This document shows positions 43,143 to 56,800 of a stretch of DNA of 64,000 nucleotides, piece after piece. The DNA is from Acholoe squamosa (taxonomy: Eukaryota; Annelida; Polychaeta; Phyllodocida; Polynoidae). The notes beneath the pieces are model-generated. The model was not told the DNA's origin. It was given only the letters and a program-made list of their open reading frames with translations, and did no database searches. The translations under genes were made by a program, and so were the position numbers. Every line of letters starts with the position of its first letter. Position 1 is the first letter of the stretch. The stretch spans positions 69,264,659-69,328,658 of the forward strand of contig OX439038.1 of NCBI GenBank assembly GCA_949317995.1. Reading direction: 5' to 3'.

Positions 43143-44135
43143 TAGGCACTTACCTAGTTTTCAAGACTTTGTCCCATGCATTTTATCTATTAAGCAATGG
43201 ATAGATCTCATCAAAAGAAGTGGATTTGCTCTTTAAATGAAGTCTTTATGCCAAGTATAAGGGGAGTTATGACTGATCAAAGACCCCAAATCGTACCCAA
43301 AATTCTGCCAGTGTTACGAGTTTAAATAGGGTCCAGATTTGTGATCAAGCATATCGGATACAGGAGTGGCTACATCTCTTAAATTATTATTTTGGACTAT
43401 TTTCTTTTCAAGTAGGGAAGAGTTTCCCATAAAAGGTTGAAAATCAATGTATCATATCAAATTTTAACAATTTAAAGGGATTTTATGTTGACTTAATATC
43501 ATCTGTGATTTAGCGATCTGACAGAATTGGTGAAAAATTATGGAGTTGATATGAGATCTTTAATTGGTCAGAATTTCCCTTTAAATTGACATAAAGGCTT
43601 CATTTAAAAAGGAAATCCACTTCTTTCTATCAGCTCTATCCATTGCTATATAAATAATATATATAGGATTGAATTCTGGCAAACAGACAAGGACCTAACA
43701 TGGAGAAGCTGTTGGAAGGGTGACAGCGAATGGCACGCTAACATTTTTGTGGGGTCTGACAAACATCCTGTTCCCCTTTGAAAAGAAAAACCCTTGACAT
43801 TTTCTTAACCATTTTTTTTCTGTAGAAAGTGTGGGAACTATTCTCTTTTATGTGAGATTTGGCATTTATACAAAAAAATGCTTTCAAAGTTATGGGATAA
43901 CTTCACTTTGGGAGAATGGGATGTTTGCCTGCATCAATTGTTTCTCGAATAGATTCATATTAAACCCCTAATCAATCCCTTTAAAATGAGCCCATGTATG
44001 TTAAGATCCCCCAATTAATAGCTACACAATGAGCTGTCAAAGAAAGGAGAGTTTAGCACTCCCAAGTTTCAGCTTTATCACAGTTTCACACCTCCACTGC
44101 AGCAGAACCATGCACTGGGGGTAGGTAAGTGCCTA
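43143..44135. mobile_element. Non-autonomous DNA transposon, 993 bp
   Basis: Ends TAGGCACTTACCTA and its complement TAGGTAAGTGCCTA, with ATTATTT on both sides (43136-43142 and 44136-44142). Inside, 43193-43252 and 43591-43650 are inverted copies of about 60 bp (AGCAATGGATAGA ... AAATGAAG). No transposase ORF. Confidence 0.75.
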
Positions 44136-44785
44136 ATTATTTGCATAGAATGATAGATCTACTTTGATTTCTCATCTCAGTTAACGAAAATAAGACCAAC
44201 TTTTAGTTCAAGGATCAATCAAGGATGGCGCTCATTGTCACGATGGCCTTGGCCATTCATGACGGTTTACTTCAGTATAGCCATCGCTAAAAAAATAGCC
44301 CATATTCGGAATTGCCACCAGTCTGCCAGCCTTGGCTATTCATTTTTTTTGTCCTTGCTCCTAAAACCTATGAACCCTAGTGTATTGGCTATTAGCAGTA
44401 GACCCATAATCTTTTAAATAGGCCTTGTACAAGTCTAATCCTCATGTTGTGACACCACTGGGAGTATAGCAGTAATGTGTTAGACTCTACCTGTTCCTCA
44501 TGGTCATGTTACAGACTGTGTGGTAGCAGCAGCATTGCTTTTGCACAAATGCTTCAAAATGACTTAATTTTGAAAAATGAACCTACAAAATGACTTTATT
44601 TTGAAAAAATGAACCTAGTGATGTGTTGGACAAGCCATCTTGAAGATAATTTTGTATGGGAAGATTATTTCATTCATCTGTTTTTGTCAAAAGTCTGCTA
44701 CATTCAGGATCCCTTCTAATCCTATCCTGGCCAGGCTGGACTCCGGCCAGTGGGCACTCAACTCTTGCCCTCCCACCATCACAAC

Positions 44786-45618
44786 CCCCCTCCCTACACT
44801 GTAAAATAAGTGTGTTGAACTTACACTGTCTAGCTTCTCAACACTACCACGACCCCCCTACACTGTAAAAAGATTTGTGTTGAACTTACCCTGTCCAGCT
44901 TGTTCACACTGTCACAACCCCCCTCCCTACACTGTAAAAAATGTGTGTTGAACTTACACTGTCTAGCTGCTAAACACTAACACAACCCCCCTACACTGTA
45001 AAAAGATTTGTGTTGAACTTACACTGTCCAGCTTGTTCACACTGTCACAACCCCCCTCCCTACACTATAAAAAATATGTGTTGAACTTACACTGTCTAGC
45101 TTCTAAACACTAGCACAACCCCCCTACACTGTAAAAAGATTTGTGTTGAACTTACACTGTCCAGCTTGTTCACACTGTCACAACCCCCCTCCCTACACTG
45201 TAAAAAATGTGTGTTGAACTTACACTGTCTAGCTTCTCTCCACCACTATGACCCTCCCTACACTGTAAAAAAATGTCTGTTGAACTTAAACTGTCTAGCT
45301 TCTCTCCACCACCACCCCATCCCTACACTGTAAAAAATGTGTGTTGAACCTACACTGTCTAGCTTCTCTCCACCATCATCCCCTCCCTACACTGTAAAAA
45401 ATGTGTGTTGAACTTACACTGTCTAGCTTCTCTCCACCACCACCCCATCCCTACACTGTAAAAAATGTGTGTTGAACCTACACTGTCTAGCTTCTCTCCA
45501 CCATCATCCCCTCCCTACACTGTAAAAAATGTGTGTTGAACTTACACTGTCTAGCTTCTCTCCACCACCACCCCCTCCCTACACTGTAAAAAAATGTGTG
45601 TTGAACTTACATTGTTGA
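44786..45618 (+). repeat. Minisatellite A, unit about 60-65 bp
   Basis: Tandem copies of CCCTCCCTACACTGTAAAAA, then TGTGTGTTGAACTTACACTG and TCTAGCTTCTC. Units at the left end alternate between two subtypes (aaacac or gttcacac spacers). About 13 copies. Confidence 0.95.
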
Positions 45619-45619
45619 T

Positions 45620-47095
45620 TTATTTTATTCATAATTGATGCACATTTAAACCTTTATGGATGGCATGATGCATTGATGCACACTTAACCTTTTATGGATG
45701 GCATGATGCATTGATGCACACTTAACCCTTTATGGATGGCATGATGCATTGATGCACACTGAAACCTTTATGGATGACATGATACATTGGTGCACACTTA
45801 GACCTTTATGGATAGCCTGATGCATTGATGCACACTTAACCCTTTATAGATAGCATGATGCATTGTTGCACACTTAAGCCTTTAGGGATGTATTGATGCA
45901 CACTGAACCCTTTATAGATTGCATGATGCATTGATGCACACTTAACCCTTCATGGATGGCATGATGCATTGATGCACACTTAACCCTTTATGGATAGCCT
46001 GATGCATTGATGCACACTTAAACCTTTATGGATGACATGATGCATTGGTGCACACTTAACCCTTTAGGGATGTATTGATGCACACTTAACCCTTTATAGA
46101 TTGCATGGTGAATTGATGGCACACTTAACCCTTTATGGATGGCATGATACATTGATGCACACTTAACCCTTTATGGATGGCATGATGCATTGATGCACAC
46201 TTAACCCTTTACGGATGACTTGATACATTGGTGCACACTTAACCCTTTATGGATAGCCTGATGCATTGATGCACACTTAACCCTTTATTGATTACATGAT
46301 GCATTGATGCACACTTAACCCTTTAGGGATAGCATGATGCATACTTAAACCTTTATGGATAGCATGATGCAATGATGCACACTTAACATTTTATGGATGG
46401 CATGATGCATTGATGCACACTTAACCCTTTATGGATGGCATGATGCATTGATGCACACTTAAACCTTTATGGATGGCATGATGCATTGATGCACACTTAA
46501 CCCTTTATGGATGGCATGATGCATTGATGCACACTTAACCCTTTATGGATGGCATGATGCATTGATGCACACTGAAACCTTTATGGATGGCATGATGCAT
46601 TGATGCACACTGAAACCTTTATGGATGACATGACACATTTGTGCACACTTAGACCTTTATGGATAGCCTGATGCATTGATGCACACTTAACCCTTTATGG
46701 ATGACATGATGCATTGGTGCACACTTAACCCTTTAGGGATGTATTAATGCACACTTAACCCTTTATAGATTGCATGATGAATTGATGCACACTTAACCCT
46801 TTATGGATGGCATGATACATTGATGCACACTTAACCCTTTATGGATGGCATGATGCATTGATGCACACTGAAACTTTTATGGATAGCCTGATACATTGAT
46901 GCACACTTAACCCTTTATAGATAGCATGATGCATTGATGCACACTTAACCCTTTAGGGATAGCATGATGCATTGATGCATACTTAAACCTTTATGGATAG
47001 CATGATGCAATGATGCACACTTAACCTTCTAGGGATGGCATGATGCATTGATGCACAGTTAACCCTTTATGGGTGACCTGCTATATTGATGCACA
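45620..47095 (+). repeat. Minisatellite B, unit about 36 bp
   Basis: About 40 tandem copies of CATTGATGCACACTTAACCC and TTTATGGATGGCATGATG, with small variants and some missing parts. It is sandwiched between the two minisatellite A arrays. Confidence 0.95.
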
Positions 47096-47704
47096 CTTTA
47101 AGCATTATCATTAACCATGACAAAATACATTACCACGGCTATGTCATGCTTAACTGATTTCCTTAATCCATCAAATACATGCCTCCTTTTTTTTCTTGAC
47201 AATTTCATTTGTGAAAAGCTCTACTTTCTTTAGCATTTTACACTTACCATTCATTTCATGTCTGCAAACGAGTTCCAAAATGACCATACGATTGTTCGCA
47301 ATGATTATGAAGTTCAATTTTGATGTGAATATCAAGTTCTTATGATAATGCACTATATTGTGATAATTTTTTCTTGACAGTTTCCTTTGTGAAAAGCCAG
47401 TATATAAGATTATATAATAAATGATAAAAAATATTTATAACACTTTTGTTCTTTCTTACAATACAATGTTATATATTCAACCTATGATTAATATCATCAT
47501 TACTTTCATATATCATCACCTTAGCGGTGTTATTCTTAAACATTTTTTGTATTTTAATAGCTATGCTGTGCTACTTCTTCAAACTTGATTTTATTATTAA
47601 AAAAAAAGCTGATCATTTTGTTTCCTAACCATAACAAATAAATCACCACAGCAATGCTGTGCCTTCCTCACAATTTCCTTAATTCCTCAAAAATACGCTT
47701 CCTT

Positions 47705-48632
47705 GTCTCACTTCTCTCCACCACCACCCGCTCCCTACACTGTAAAAAATGTGTGTTGAACTTACAGTCTAGCTTCTCTCCTCCACCATCCCTCCCTACA
47801 TTGAAAAAAATGTGTGTTGAACTTACACTATCTAGCTTCTCTCCACCACCACCACCCCCTCCCTACACTGTAAAAAATGTGTGTTGAACTTACACTGTCT
47901 AGCTTCTAAACACCACCACGGGTCCCCTCCCTACACTGTAAAAAATGTCTGTTGAACTTAAACTGTCTAGCTTCTCTCCACCACCACCCCCTCCCTACAC
48001 TGTAAAAAATGTGTGTTGAACTTAAACTGTCTAGCCTCTCACCACCACTATGACCCTCCTCCCTACACTGTAAAAAATGTGTGTTGAACTTACACTGTCT
48101 AGCTTCTCTCCACCACCACCACATCCCTACATTGTAAAAAATGTGTGTTGAACACACACTGTCTAGCTTCTCTCCACCACTATGACCCTCCTCCCTACAC
48201 TGTAAATAAATGTCTGTTGAACTTAAACTGTCTAGCTTCTAAACACCACCACCACATCCCTACATTGTAAAAAATGTGTGTTGAACCTACACTGTCTAGC
48301 TTCTCTCCACCACCACCCCTCCCTACACTGTAAAAAATGTGTGTTGAACGCACACTGTCTAGCCTCTCACCACCACTATGACCCTCCTCCCTACACTGTA
48401 AAAAATGTGTGTTGAGCTTACACTGTCTAGCTTCTCACCACCACTATGACCCTCCTCCCTACACTGGAAAAACTGTGTGTTGAAGTTACACTGTCTTGCT
48501 TCTCAACACCACCACAACCCCCCTCCCTAGACTGTAATAATGTGTGTTGAACTTACACTGTCTAGCTTCTCTCCACCATGAGACCCCTCCCTACACTGTA
48601 AAAAATGTGTGTTGAACTTACACTGCCTAGCA
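47705..48632 (+). repeat. Minisatellite A, second array
   Basis: The same 60-65 bp family as 44786-45618, in the same orientation, about 14 copies. A 600 bp AT-rich spacer (47100-47700) without a gene precedes it. Confidence 0.95.
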
Positions 48633-48652
48633 CACAATAGTTATTAGCAGTA

Positions 48653-48942
48653 CTGTAATCTCCCGCGTATAAGGTGCATCCCGCGTATAAGGCGCACCCA
48701 GAGTTTCAGAATATGGTCAAAAAAATTAAAAATTCATAACTTTTGTTCTAATGAATGGATTTTCAAAATTCAAAAAGCTATGTGTAGTTTTGACCCCCGT
48801 GACCCTCCTGGACGCCAAATGCAGCAGATGAGCTTATATGGGAGTGTAATATATCAAAACAAAGGTCTTGGTGTCCCCCTTGTGGATCCAATGAGAACTA
48901 AAACCCCCCGTATAAGACGCGCCTTATACGCGGGAGATTACG
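48653..48942. mobile_element. TA-flanked MITE, CGTAATCTCCCGCG family, copy 1
   Basis: Terminal inverted repeats CTGTAATCTCCCGCGTATAA / complement of CCGTAATCTCCCGCGTATAA, flanked by TA (48651-48652 and 48943-48944). A second copy of the family lies at 62144-62377. The TA duplication suggests Tc1/mariner-pogo mobilisation. Confidence 0.85.
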
Positions 48943-49392
48943 GTAGTAAATCATTAACCTTTTAAGCCAACGTGACATTACAGCTATGCTGTACCTTCAG
49001 AAATCATTAAAATTTTAAACAAATCTTAAATCAAAATTTTAGTCCCTTGAATTCTCGTTGTTGTGTGTAGTTTGCTGATTCCCGGGGGTTGCAATGGATG
49101 CATGATCAATACTTTTTACAAATCATTAGAAAAATATCTCTTTCAAAATAGCAAATAATATAACACAATGTACCAAAGCTATAGTATACAGGCACCATCC
49201 TACGTATGGCTATCATAAAATGAAGTATTTGAAACAGAGGATAATTAAGAAAATAATTAAGTTGGGAAATAGCAGTAATCTCGCTCAACTGCACTTTCGT
49301 TTCCACACTTCCGGGGCAGTAAACTCAATCTCGGTATTTTTTTAGAAGAAGTAGGTTAACAGCAATATTCTTCATGTTGAGACTCTCTGTTT

Positions 49393-49533
49393 AGAGAATA
49401 GACAACGATCTTCTTCACATCAAGACTGTCTGTTGTCCTATAATTCACGAATGCATCTGAGTGCACTCAGATGTATTCGTGCATTATAGGACAACAGGCA
49501 GTTGAGATGTGAAGAAGGAGTTGTCTATTCTCT
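49393..49533. mobile_element. Fold-back MITE, near-perfect 141 bp palindrome
   Basis: Left arm AGAGAATAGACAAC ... ATGCATCTGAGTGC pairs with right arm GCACTCAGATG ... GTTGTCTATTCTCT with few mismatches and almost no loop. A broken copy is at 34311/36370. Confidence 0.85.
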
Positions 49534-49640
49534 TTATAAAACGTTGTACATTTCATTCCAATCACTTAAGTGCCCAATCAAAGCATGTCTAGACCAATTA
49601 ATGGTACTTGACTTGTTTACTGCTATGGTGACCTTGCTCA

Positions 49641-49937
49641 GGTGTGCACTGTACTCCTATAATGCACTCAAGGTCACTTCTATCGTGCAGCAGAGCACTG
49701 CCAGCCATTTTATAATTATCAACAGGGGGTGGGTGGTGGGTTTCTGCGTTGACGCGCAAAAATTTCTTACACCCCCCCCCCTCGACGACAGGTGTGCACT
49801 GTACTCCTATAATGCACTCAAGGTCACTTCTATCGTGCAGCAGAGCACTGCCAGCCATTTTATAATTATCAACAGGGGGTCGGTGGTGGGTTTCTGCGTT
49901 GACGGGCGAAAATTTCTTACACCCCCCCTCGACGACA
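49641..49937 (+). repeat. Direct tandem duplication of 150 bp
   Basis: 49641-49790 and 49791-49937 are nearly identical (differences in a C-run and a few bases). It is a recent duplication; the flanks continue with poly-C-containing repeat DNA to about 50130. Confidence 0.9.
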
Positions 49938-51040
49938 GTCAAAATTTTTTGCGCCCCCCAACCAGAGGCGCGGAGAATTTTTGCGCACCTTTTTGAGCTA
50001 TAGTAGCGCGCAGGCTTTTTTGCTCAAAAGAGGGTCAATTTTTTTAGCCCCCCCCCCCCTCAAGAGGGGTCAAAATTTTGTTAGCCCCCCCCTCGGGAGG
50101 GGTCTGAAATTTTTACGCCCCCCCTCAAACTCACCATCCCCCCCTGTTGATAAATAATGACCACTCCCTTATACTTATAGTTCTACCCAGGACCAGGGCT
50201 TGGGCAGGGTACGCTGGGCATCTGCGGTCTGTATAACTACCGCAGGCATTGGACTCCACCCCCTAACCCCTCTCCCCTTACTTCCTCCTGTCTGAAGGTC
50301 AGCTCACAGACAATGCGGGAGACTCATGCCAGATGCGTGAGACTTGAGAGGTATAAGACAGGGAGAGGGAGGATTATAGATATATAATCTTGTTATATCA
50401 AAGAGATTCTTATCCTAATCCCTTAATTTGGGGTGATTAGTGGATGTTTATTCTGCACTCTGTCTGTCTCAGTCTCATTTCATACTCTCCCCCACACATT
50501 CAGATCACTTATCAGTGATAACATCTGCTGGGAGAGTGTGCTCACTCATGCATATCCAACAGTTTCCAACAAGTTGGCCAAGGCTTCCACCTGCCCCATA
50601 TATATGTAGTGGGAGAGAAGGGGGAGCGGAATTCAGGGGTAGGTTTCCAGCTTAGGGGCAGGGCAAGTGGCCTCAGAAATGGTCTTGATTTAATATCCCG
50701 TACGGGCTGAGTCATTTATTGCCAGCTGGGGAGGGGCAGCTTAATGGATTTTGGCGAATCAGAAGATTTCTTTCCGTCCCCCCCCCCCACCAATACGATA
50801 AAAATTATTGCGACCCCCCCCCCAACTTAGTCTTAGAGCTGATTTTGCGAAATGACCCCCAAAACTTGAATACACATGTGGAATGAAGCGTCATGATAAG
50901 TATTTGAATTGCCCATATTTAGTTTTGACCCCCCCCCGCCATTGTGAAGGTTTGTTTGGTTTTGGCCCTCCTCCATCAAGGGACTTTTTAAAAATGACAA
51001 CCCCCCCCCCCTATATCTAACAAGCCCCACAAATAATTGC

Positions 51041-52211
51041 TCTACGCAAGCTGGATACCGATGACAGCGGTTTAACTAGTCCTCAGGACTACAGCGCCTG
51101 CCGCGTCCACGCTGACCTAGATACGCGCAGGCTATGCAGAGACAGACGCGGTGCGGATGGGGGCATAGTCCTGAGGACTTCCGCTAGTAGAAGCGAAATG
51201 CCCTACAGCAGGGGGCAGCGGGGACTACAGATATAGTCCTGGGGACTTTACTTTAGTTCTGAGGACTAGGTAAATACATGTTTAGTCCTCAGGACCAAAC
51301 AGAGGTAGCCCTGGGACTATGAATCTAGTCCTCAGGGGACCATGACTGTTTCTCTAGTCTTGGGGACTACAGATATAACAGTCTAGTCCTGGACGGACTA
51401 GTCCTGAGGACCACTATACAGTCCTCAGGCCTAATTTTCTATCCCAGGGACTATGGAACAATGGCTGCTTTTTCATGCACAGGGCTATACCTATTTGACT
51501 GTACAAACATGTTGACAGGCACCCCTGGGGCCTAGGGCATTGGTCCCAAGGACTGTGTCTCTAGTCCCAAGGACAATGTTCTAGTCTCCAGGACTGTATC
51601 TTTAGTCCCTGGGACTACACAGAGCAGTCCTGGGGACTAAAAAGTAGTCCTCAGGACTAAATTTGAAGTCCTGAGGACTAGATCCCTAGTCACAACCACA
51701 TTAGTCCTCAGAACCACATGAATTAGTCCTGAGGACTAGTCAAATATTTTTGTAGTCCTCAGGACTAAACAAGTAGTCCCTGAGTCTACGAATTAGTCCC
51801 CAGGGCTAAAAGCTTAGTCCTGGAGACTAACAGCACAGTCTTATACAAAGTCATGCGGTCTGCAGGGTAATTCATGAGAATGTACAATTAGTCCCTAGGA
51901 CAATATTCTCATATTCTTAGTCCTGGGGACTAGGCTTTAGTCCTTAGGACTTTATCCCCAGGACTTGACTGGTATAGTTTAGTTGTGGGCTAAACGATCA
52001 CCTAGTCCCCAGGACTAAGGATGGCCTTACTAGCTACTAGTAGCATTAGGCTTAAGCAACGCATAATTAGCTATAGTCCTGAGGACTACCACTACGCCCG
52101 CGCACCTACGCTCACCGCGGGAGGATCCGCGTAGAGTCCGGGCGGACGCGGCAGGCGCTGTAGCCCTGAGGACTAGCTAAACCGCTGTCATCGGTATCCT
52201 GCTCTACGCAA
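51041..52211. mobile_element. MULE-like non-autonomous transposon filled with palindromes
   Basis: A 9 bp direct repeat TCTACGCAA flanks it (51041-51049 and 52203-52211). The element, 51050-52202 (1153 bp), begins GCTGGATACCGATGACAGCG and ends in the complement. The inverted repeats span about 59 bp with three mismatches. Inside, about 33 variants of the palindrome AGTCC(T/C)(G/C/A)(A/G)GGACT are scattered every 20-40 bp. The same palindrome lies inside both terminal repeats. No transposase is coded. Nine-bp duplications and long terminal repeats are typical of Mutator-like elements; that assignment is inferred. Confidence 0.85.
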
Positions 52212-53121
52212 AGTGGTGAGCACTGCATAAAATTGCCCCTGCTTTCAAGATGGCGACCCATAGTTCCTTCCATTTCCACCTGGTGGCACCACTACTCAGG
52301 CAATCTTTTACGTGAACCCTTTCGGGGAGAAACGGTATGATCGGAAGTGTGTCCCTGGTTCCGGTGGTGAATATGCGAAAGTCTTTACAAGCGAAAATGG
52401 CGCCGCGTTAGCGCTGCTCCCCCAAAGACGTAACCCAATTCTTACCTTCTCCCTGGATGTGCATCACGCTATGTCTTCCCGCCCTTTCTCACACCTCGCG
52501 GCCAGATAACAGACGCAGTCTGACCTAAGCCCCAGCCTATTAAAGAACCTTGGTTTCAAACTTATGCTGCACTGGTGGGCAGACAGCTTTCAGTTAGAAT
52601 TTATCACATAGATGCTAATTGCCTTTTATCTCCTCTTTAACTATTATTTTCGTTCACAATATTTTTTTATATGAAGGCGGTTGAATGTATACTTACTGCA
52701 CTTTCAGTTATGCCCATCTACTAAGGAATTTTGGGAAAACGTTTCAAGGAATTTAAACATATTGTGGTGTAGACCGGAACGCTACAGTATTTTAGTGTTT
52801 GATATGGCACTTCAGATCTCTGTTCATGAAAAATAAATGATCCAAATGTGATACCAACTTACATCATTGTGTTTGCGTCATACTTTGATACCATTAGGCC
52901 TACAAACAATTTCCCGACAGACCCCTGGCTGACAGTACTCTGTACCCCCCCCCCTCCTCACTCCCCTCCCCACCCCTCTTTGGCTGATTCAGAGACCCGC
53001 GTATAGCCACAGTCTTCTAAAGTTCCATATGCCTTGTGGCGGGAATGGTGCAGCACAATGCCGTTGCCCTAGTTACGTCATAGCGTTATGCACGTCCTAG
53101 GGTAACCCAATTTTTGCCCGA
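52212..53121. other. Intergenic, no gene recognised
   Basis: A 65-residue ORF at 52312-52509 is not convincing. The sequence is otherwise unique-looking with a C-rich stretch at about 52945. Confidence 0.4.
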
Positions 53122-53281
53122 GGCTTTATAGATCTAGGTTGTGAACCTTCCACGGAGCACAGATAAGAACGACAGATTTAGGGTGTGGGGCAGGAGATAT
53201 TTTCCATACAATTTTGGGGTTGGGGCCATTCACCCCAAAGCCCCCCCCCCCAGAAAATTTGCACTTTTTACCAAAGGCTTT
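53122..53281 (+). repeat. Satellite unit left of the intact Ty3 element
   Basis: One unit of a satellite of about 140-157 bp (GGCTTTATAGATCTAGGTTG ... CAGAAAATTTGCA), the same family as 58126-58870. The retrotransposon at 53282 split the array. Confidence 0.85.
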
Positions 53282-53443
53282 TGTTGTGACCGCGAAAACT
53301 CCACCGGATAACGTAAACATTACAAGGTTAAATAAACACAGTGAGACACCTCTACTTCCGGCCTAAACGTCTACACTTGTCCCTGAGTCAGTTCTTCATT
53401 AAAATACATGATTATACAATAATCTACACCCTACAATACATCA
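53282..53443 (+). repeat. 5' LTR of intact Ty3 element
   Basis: TGTTGTGACCGC ... CAATACATCA, with AATAAA near 53329. It differs from the 3' LTR by one base seen (CCTAAACG against CCTGAACG). Confidence 0.95.
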
Positions 53444-53445
53444 AA

Positions 53446-53458
53446 TGGCGACGAGGAT
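53446..53458 (+). promoter_or_regulatory. Primer binding site
   Basis: TGGCGACGAGGAT starts two bases after the 5' LTR. TGG pairs with a tRNA 3' CCA. TGGCGAC suggests an arginine-type tRNA as in some fly elements, but the match is short. Confidence 0.6.
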
Positions 53459-53803
53459 AAAGAATCTACGCTGGAGAATATCAGGGAAGTGATTTTGAGC
53501 CATTTCTGATCTTCCAAAGTGGAAATATTGGTGAGTGAAGTGACATCAATTTTGGCTCCAAAATTTCACTGCAGCCCCAACATTGTGTAATACTACTACA
53601 AACTGCACCTGAATCTGGTTTACAGACTGGCTTCAGACTATCTACAATTTACAAGTGTTGTTGGGAAACAGTGGCATACTGACAATTTTGTAGTGCCAAC
53701 TTTGGTGAAATAAGTGCCAACCCACAAATACATGTACATTTCTAGGCCTACTGGCTATACCTACAGTGTGTTGCACTATTACTACTAGATCTACATATTC
53801 ACC

Positions 53804-56800
53804 ATGGCTGCTGCTTACATACCCTTAGACCCTATTCCAAAATTTCTGGATGTGCCTGGCAGACCTCCTATCCCATGGGAGGAGTGGGTAAATTTATTTG
53901 ACAATTTTCTACAGGCTTCCCCTGACATTGACAAGGTGCCCATAAAAAGGCAAGTGTGCATTTTACTACATTATCTGGGTACTGAAGGTCAGAGGAGGTA
54001 TACCAAATTAAAAGAACTTCCAAATTACCCAGCTGCAGCCACTGATTTAGACAAGGCAAAATTGAAAATGGGAAATGAGTTCAAAACTTCAAAGCACAAA
54101 AGGTCTGAGAGAGCTATTTTCAGGCTGAGGAAACAGAAACCTGTTGAGACTATTTCCGAATTTGTCGCCGCTCTTAGAGATCTAGCTTCTACATGTGATT
54201 TCGGTGATTTTCTGGATGAAGCTGTGTGTGATCAGCTGATAGAAAAGGTGAGCAGTCACAAAATTAAAGAGAGACTCTATGCTGAAGATGATCTTGAACT
54301 AGATAGGGCCATTCAAATTGCAAAAAGGATTGAAAGTGCTTCAAAAAATGCACAGGCGACAAACAGTTCCACCTTTGATGATACAGTGAACTCAGTAAAA
54401 GGGAAATACAAAGGTAAAAAGCAGAATCCTGGTAACGTACAAAAGGCCAGTCAGCAGGGTGCCCCAAAAAGTAAACCTACGAAAGGTAGATGTTATCGAT
54501 GTGGTTCCCCTGATCATTACGCCAATGACCCTAACTGTAAGGCCATAGGTAAAAAATGCACCAAATGTCAGAAAGTAGGACATTTTGCCAGTGTATGTTT
54601 TAGCGGACAGGTAAACCAAGTCGACGATGAGTTACAGCAAGTGGTCCTTACGATTAATTCTATACATGACAGTCAGATGCCACGGTGTGACATACTTATT
54701 GAAGGTGTTTCCGTACATATTCTTGTCGACTCCGGTTCCATGTACACTATATTGCCAAAGTCGCTTTACGACTCGCTATTCAGTCACTGTCCGCTACATA
54801 AGAGTGATATTCATCCTGGTGGTTACGAGGGCATTCCCATTACCATTCATGGTTTTTTCAAGGCAACCATTCAGTACAAGGAGCGGTCCACTACAGAAAA
54901 GGTATATGTATCTAAAAAAGGTGCCGCTATTATTGGTTGGCCTACCCAATGCAAGCTTTCAATTGTGCTTGACCCAACTTTGTCGCAACCAGTTCTACAC
55001 ACAGCACCGAGCTTCGTTGAAGAGTTCTCAGACGTCTTTGACGAGAGTGCGACTAAAGCGGCAAAATACTTTACACACGATATTCGCTGGAAAGAGGGTG
55101 AAGTTCCCGTCCAGCACCGAGTGCGCAATGTTCCACTATCCGTAAGACCTGCCCTCACCAAAGAACTTCAGAGACTACAGGATTTAGGTATGATAGAGCC
55201 CATTGAGGCTTCCGAATGGGTATCACCCATAGTAATTGCAAAGAAAAGTAATGGCCGCATTCGCATATGTGTCGATCTTAAGGACGTCAATTCGAAAATT
55301 GTCGTTGAAACGCACCCCATACCTAACATCCATGAAATGCTTAGCACACTGGGAGATGCTAAGATCTTCACAAAATTAGATCTCAGTTCTGCTTACCACC
55401 AGATTCCGCTCACTGAGAAATCTAAAGACATTACTGCCTTCATCACCCCAGATGGACTTTACCGCTACACTCGAGTTCCATTTGGGCTAGCGTCAGCCTC
55501 TTCGCTGTTCCAGCGTATGATGCACCATATTTTCAAGGACACTACAGGAGTCCGTTACTTTCAAGATGACGTTCTGATCTATGCAAAAACCCAGACAGAG
55601 CATGATGACATTCTGCGAACAGTGCTTACTCGCTTGCGACACCATGGACTTACGGTAAGCAAGGAGAAGTGCCAGTTCAGAGTCCAGTCGGTTGAGTACC
55701 TCGGACATACAATTACACACGAGGGTATTCGACCAAAGGACGACCTAGTACATGCAGTCATGGATGCTCCGACTCCTGAGAACAAGGATCAACTTCGTTC
55801 ATTCTTGGGCTTGTGCGAGTATATGTCTAAGTTTATCCAGAACTTTGCTTCAAAAGTTGTTCCACTACGAGAAATCCTGAAGAAGGATGTAAACTTCAAG
55901 TGGGAGAAATTGCATGACCAGATATTCTCGGATCTGAAATCCGAAATCATGTCAAAACCACTTATACATGCATTCGACACTTCTGACTCTGTTGAGACGA
56001 TTGTTACTACAGATGCAAGTGGGTACGGTCTTGGTGCCGTACTGTCTCAGGTCAGTGGTGGTTCGGAGAAAATTATTGCTTTCATCTCACGCACGTTGTC
56101 AGACGCTGAGAAAAGGTACTCTACCATTGAAAGAGAAATGCTAGCATGCTATTGGGCATCTCAGCGCCTGCGCACATTCCTCTGGGGAATACCCTATACA
56201 CTACGTACTGATCATAAACCTTTGATTGACATACTAACGACAAAAGGTTTCTCATCCGACAGAACAAGTCCCAGGATCAACAGGTGGTCTGCACGACTGC
56301 TTGAGTACAACTTCCATGCTACGTATGTTCCCGGTGCCAATAACAAGATAGCTGACTGTCTATCACGCCTTCCGGTACCAGGATCTCCTGATGAGTTCTG
56401 CCATGATTCTCCCATGGATGAGAGTATTGCACACATACAGGAAGTTACGAATGGTGTCATTACCGCAAATGAACTGCGGGATGCCGTTAAAAATGACACC
56501 AACTTGCAAAGTGTTATTGAGTACACTATATCTTCATGGCCTTCAGTAAAGTCACTTCCAAGTGAGGTGGCTAAGTTTCATAGTGTTGCTAATGAACTGT
56601 CCTTTGAGGACGGTATGTTACGCAGAGGTGAGCGCCTCATCATTCCTGACTCACTACAGGCCAGAGTGATACAGCTCGCCCATGAAGGACACTTCGGTAT
56701 GACAATGGTTAAACGGAGGCTACGCCAGTACTATTGGTGGCCATCAATGGATCGCCACATAGAACAGACTGTGAAAAACTGCACATATTGCATTGCGAGT

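Noticed and set aside
45620..47095. Telomere-like array (TTAACCC phrases)
   Set aside because: TTAACCC occurs once per 36 bp unit and is not itself tandem.
47654..48157. Short ORFs in both directions in minisatellite A
   Set aside because: They follow the repeat unit and have no independent coding signal.
40565..48632. CRISPR array
   Set aside because: The repeats are contiguous satellites without unique spacers, in animal DNA.
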